This document shows, piece by piece, positions 4,501-5,395 of a DNA stretch of 5,395 bases (position 1 is its first letter; every line of letters begins with the position of its first letter). The translations under genes were made by a program, and so were the position numbers. The stretch spans positions 1 through 5,395 of the forward strand of contig JAJRBK010000131.1 of NCBI GenBank assembly GCA_028679495.1. Reading direction: 5' to 3'. The notes beneath the pieces are model-generated. The model saw nothing but the letters and a program-made list of their open reading frames with translations, searched no databases and had not been told where the DNA came from. Source of the stretch: Methanobacteriota archaeon (GTDB lineage Archaea; Halobacteriota; Bog-38; Methanoflorentales; Methanoflorentaceae).

Positions 4501-5395
4501 CTCAAATACGAGTACTGTCTCGCCCTTTGCCTCTACGGTTGGAGAAGAGAGCTTCATGCGCTCCCGCGCCATTCGATCGTACGCTTCACGTCCCCCAGCC
4601 TCAGCGATGACCTGCTGCCCATACATAGCCGCATTCTGATAAGCAATAGCGACCCGCTCTGGTGATGCAGGGGCTAACCAAAGGAGAATTCTCATCCCCC
4701 GGTCCATCCCCCGGGGAACAGACTCGACCCTCTGTATCGTCCCGGGCACGGCATCGAAGAATAAACCTATTGAATCCTCTCCGAGCTTGGTTATCGGGAG
4801 CCATTGGGCCGCCTGCAGCCCAGCACTCGTCGCTGGGTGTGCGACTGTCCACTCACCATCGACGTATACCTCAGCCTCTGCCTCGGACATCAAGTATCCC
4901 AAAGTGTTGTACAGGCCCTCCCATATTGGATCGACACCACCACCACGCCCTCCTGAATATCTATCGTAGTTCATGGCGAAAAGCTTATACCGCGCCTTAA
5001 TCCCCGCGGCACGACAGAGGGCGTTAAACAAGGAGATATAGTGGAAACACGTGCCCGTACCTCTCTTGAGGGTCATTCCTGCGCTATCCAATGCGCACAT
5101 CTCAAACTGTATATTGTCTTTGCAAAACCAGTACGCCGCCTCGGCGAACTCCCGGTCGGGAAGCTCATAGGCGCCGAGTTCGTGTGCCATCGCGATGATC
5201 TCGTGCTCGCGAGGGTTACAGTGGAGCGTCGGTCGAAGGTAGGGCTCGTTCGAGGTGGAGTACTTCATGCCTTCCCGAAATACAGGGAGTTCATACCGCC
5301 GTGGAGGACGGACGTAGCGCTGCTCGTCTGGCCGCATCTTCCTGTTTCTCACGAAGGTGACAGGGTGAGTGAGGATGATCTTGGTGAGCGCGAAT
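4495..5395 (-). CDS. Transglutaminase-like (papain-fold) domain protein, start beyond right edge
   Basis: Numbering here begins at an in-frame GTG at 5352, but the frame is open to the window edge with coding-like third positions (mostly C or G) and no ribosome-binding site precedes that GTG or the next ATG, so the gene probably starts outside. A transglutaminase-like core runs from about 44 to 175. The nucleophile region GTGTCFHYISLFNALCRAAG at 99-117 holds Cys102, and the IKARY after it matches the family's IPARY strand. The later strands AEVYVDGEWTVAHP at 160-173 align with the usual H-x-W-x-E-V-Y ... W-x-x-x-D-P region, but the His position is Glu157 and the Asp position is His172. The C-terminal 110 residues are not recognised. 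No signal peptide or membrane helix is visible. It may be a protease or peptide-binding relative; its role is unknown. Confidence 0.82.
   Translation of the reverse strand, partial: FALTKIILTHPVTFVRNRKMRPDEQRYVRPPRRYELPVFREGMKYSTSNEPYLRPTLHCNPREHEIIAMAHELGAYELPDREFAEAAYWFCKDNIQFEMCALDSAGMTLKRGTGTCFHYISLFNALCRAAGIKARYKLFAMNYDRYSGGRGGGVDPIWEGLYNTLGYLMSEAEAEVYVDGEWTVAHPATSAGLQAAQWLPITKLGEDSIGLFFDAVPGTIQRVESVPRGMDRGMRILLWLAPASPERVAIAYQNAAMYGQQVIAEAGGREAYDRMARERMKLSSPTVEAKGETVLVFEE

Noticed and set aside
4662..5000. Plus-strand open frame of 112 codons opposite the transglutaminase-like gene
   Set aside because: It is antisense to a recognised domain, and its Pro/Ser/Arg-rich product shows no family features.

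Overview
The window looks archaeal, most likely a euryarchaeon near the methanogens and anaerobic methane oxidisers. The strongest evidence is a two-cluster ferredoxin whose stop codon overlaps the start of a geranylgeranyl reductase. This pair is known from Methanosarcina, where the two proteins together saturate the isoprenoid chains of archaeal membrane lipids. TTATAT-type TATA boxes about 30 to 50 bases before two of the genes fit archaeal promoters. The genus cannot be fixed from this sequence.

All supported genes lie on the minus strand, so transcription runs from high to low coordinates. In that order they are: a transglutaminase-fold protein, open at the window edge and ending at 4495; an ABC transporter of one ATPase (4351 to 3623) and one ABC-2 permease (3626 to 2382); a UbiA-family membrane prenyltransferase (1942 to 1049); a small ferredoxin (363 to 184); and the first 62 codons of a geranylgeranyl reductase (from 187, running off the left edge). 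Two long gaps separate these units. Bases 1943-2381 hold a CTTA tandem repeat, a T-rich terminator candidate, a TATA box and short inverted repeats. Bases 364-1048 hold promoter-like sites, a 14-base palindrome and open frames that may be a decayed gene.

The ATPase and permease form one translationally coupled exporter operon of unknown substrate. The ferredoxin and reductase form a lipid-saturation pair with its own promoter. UbiA enzymes also use prenyl diphosphates, so the lower half of the window has an isoprenoid or membrane-lipid theme, but a functional link to the exporter or to the transglutaminase-fold protein is only inference.

The most unusual features are a 72-base in-frame tandem duplication exactly across the ATPase-permease junction, which duplicates the ribosome-binding site and start codon; a transglutaminase-fold protein that keeps the nucleophile Cys but appears to lack the usual His and Asp; and a UbiA protein with an intact first Asp motif but no recognisable second one.
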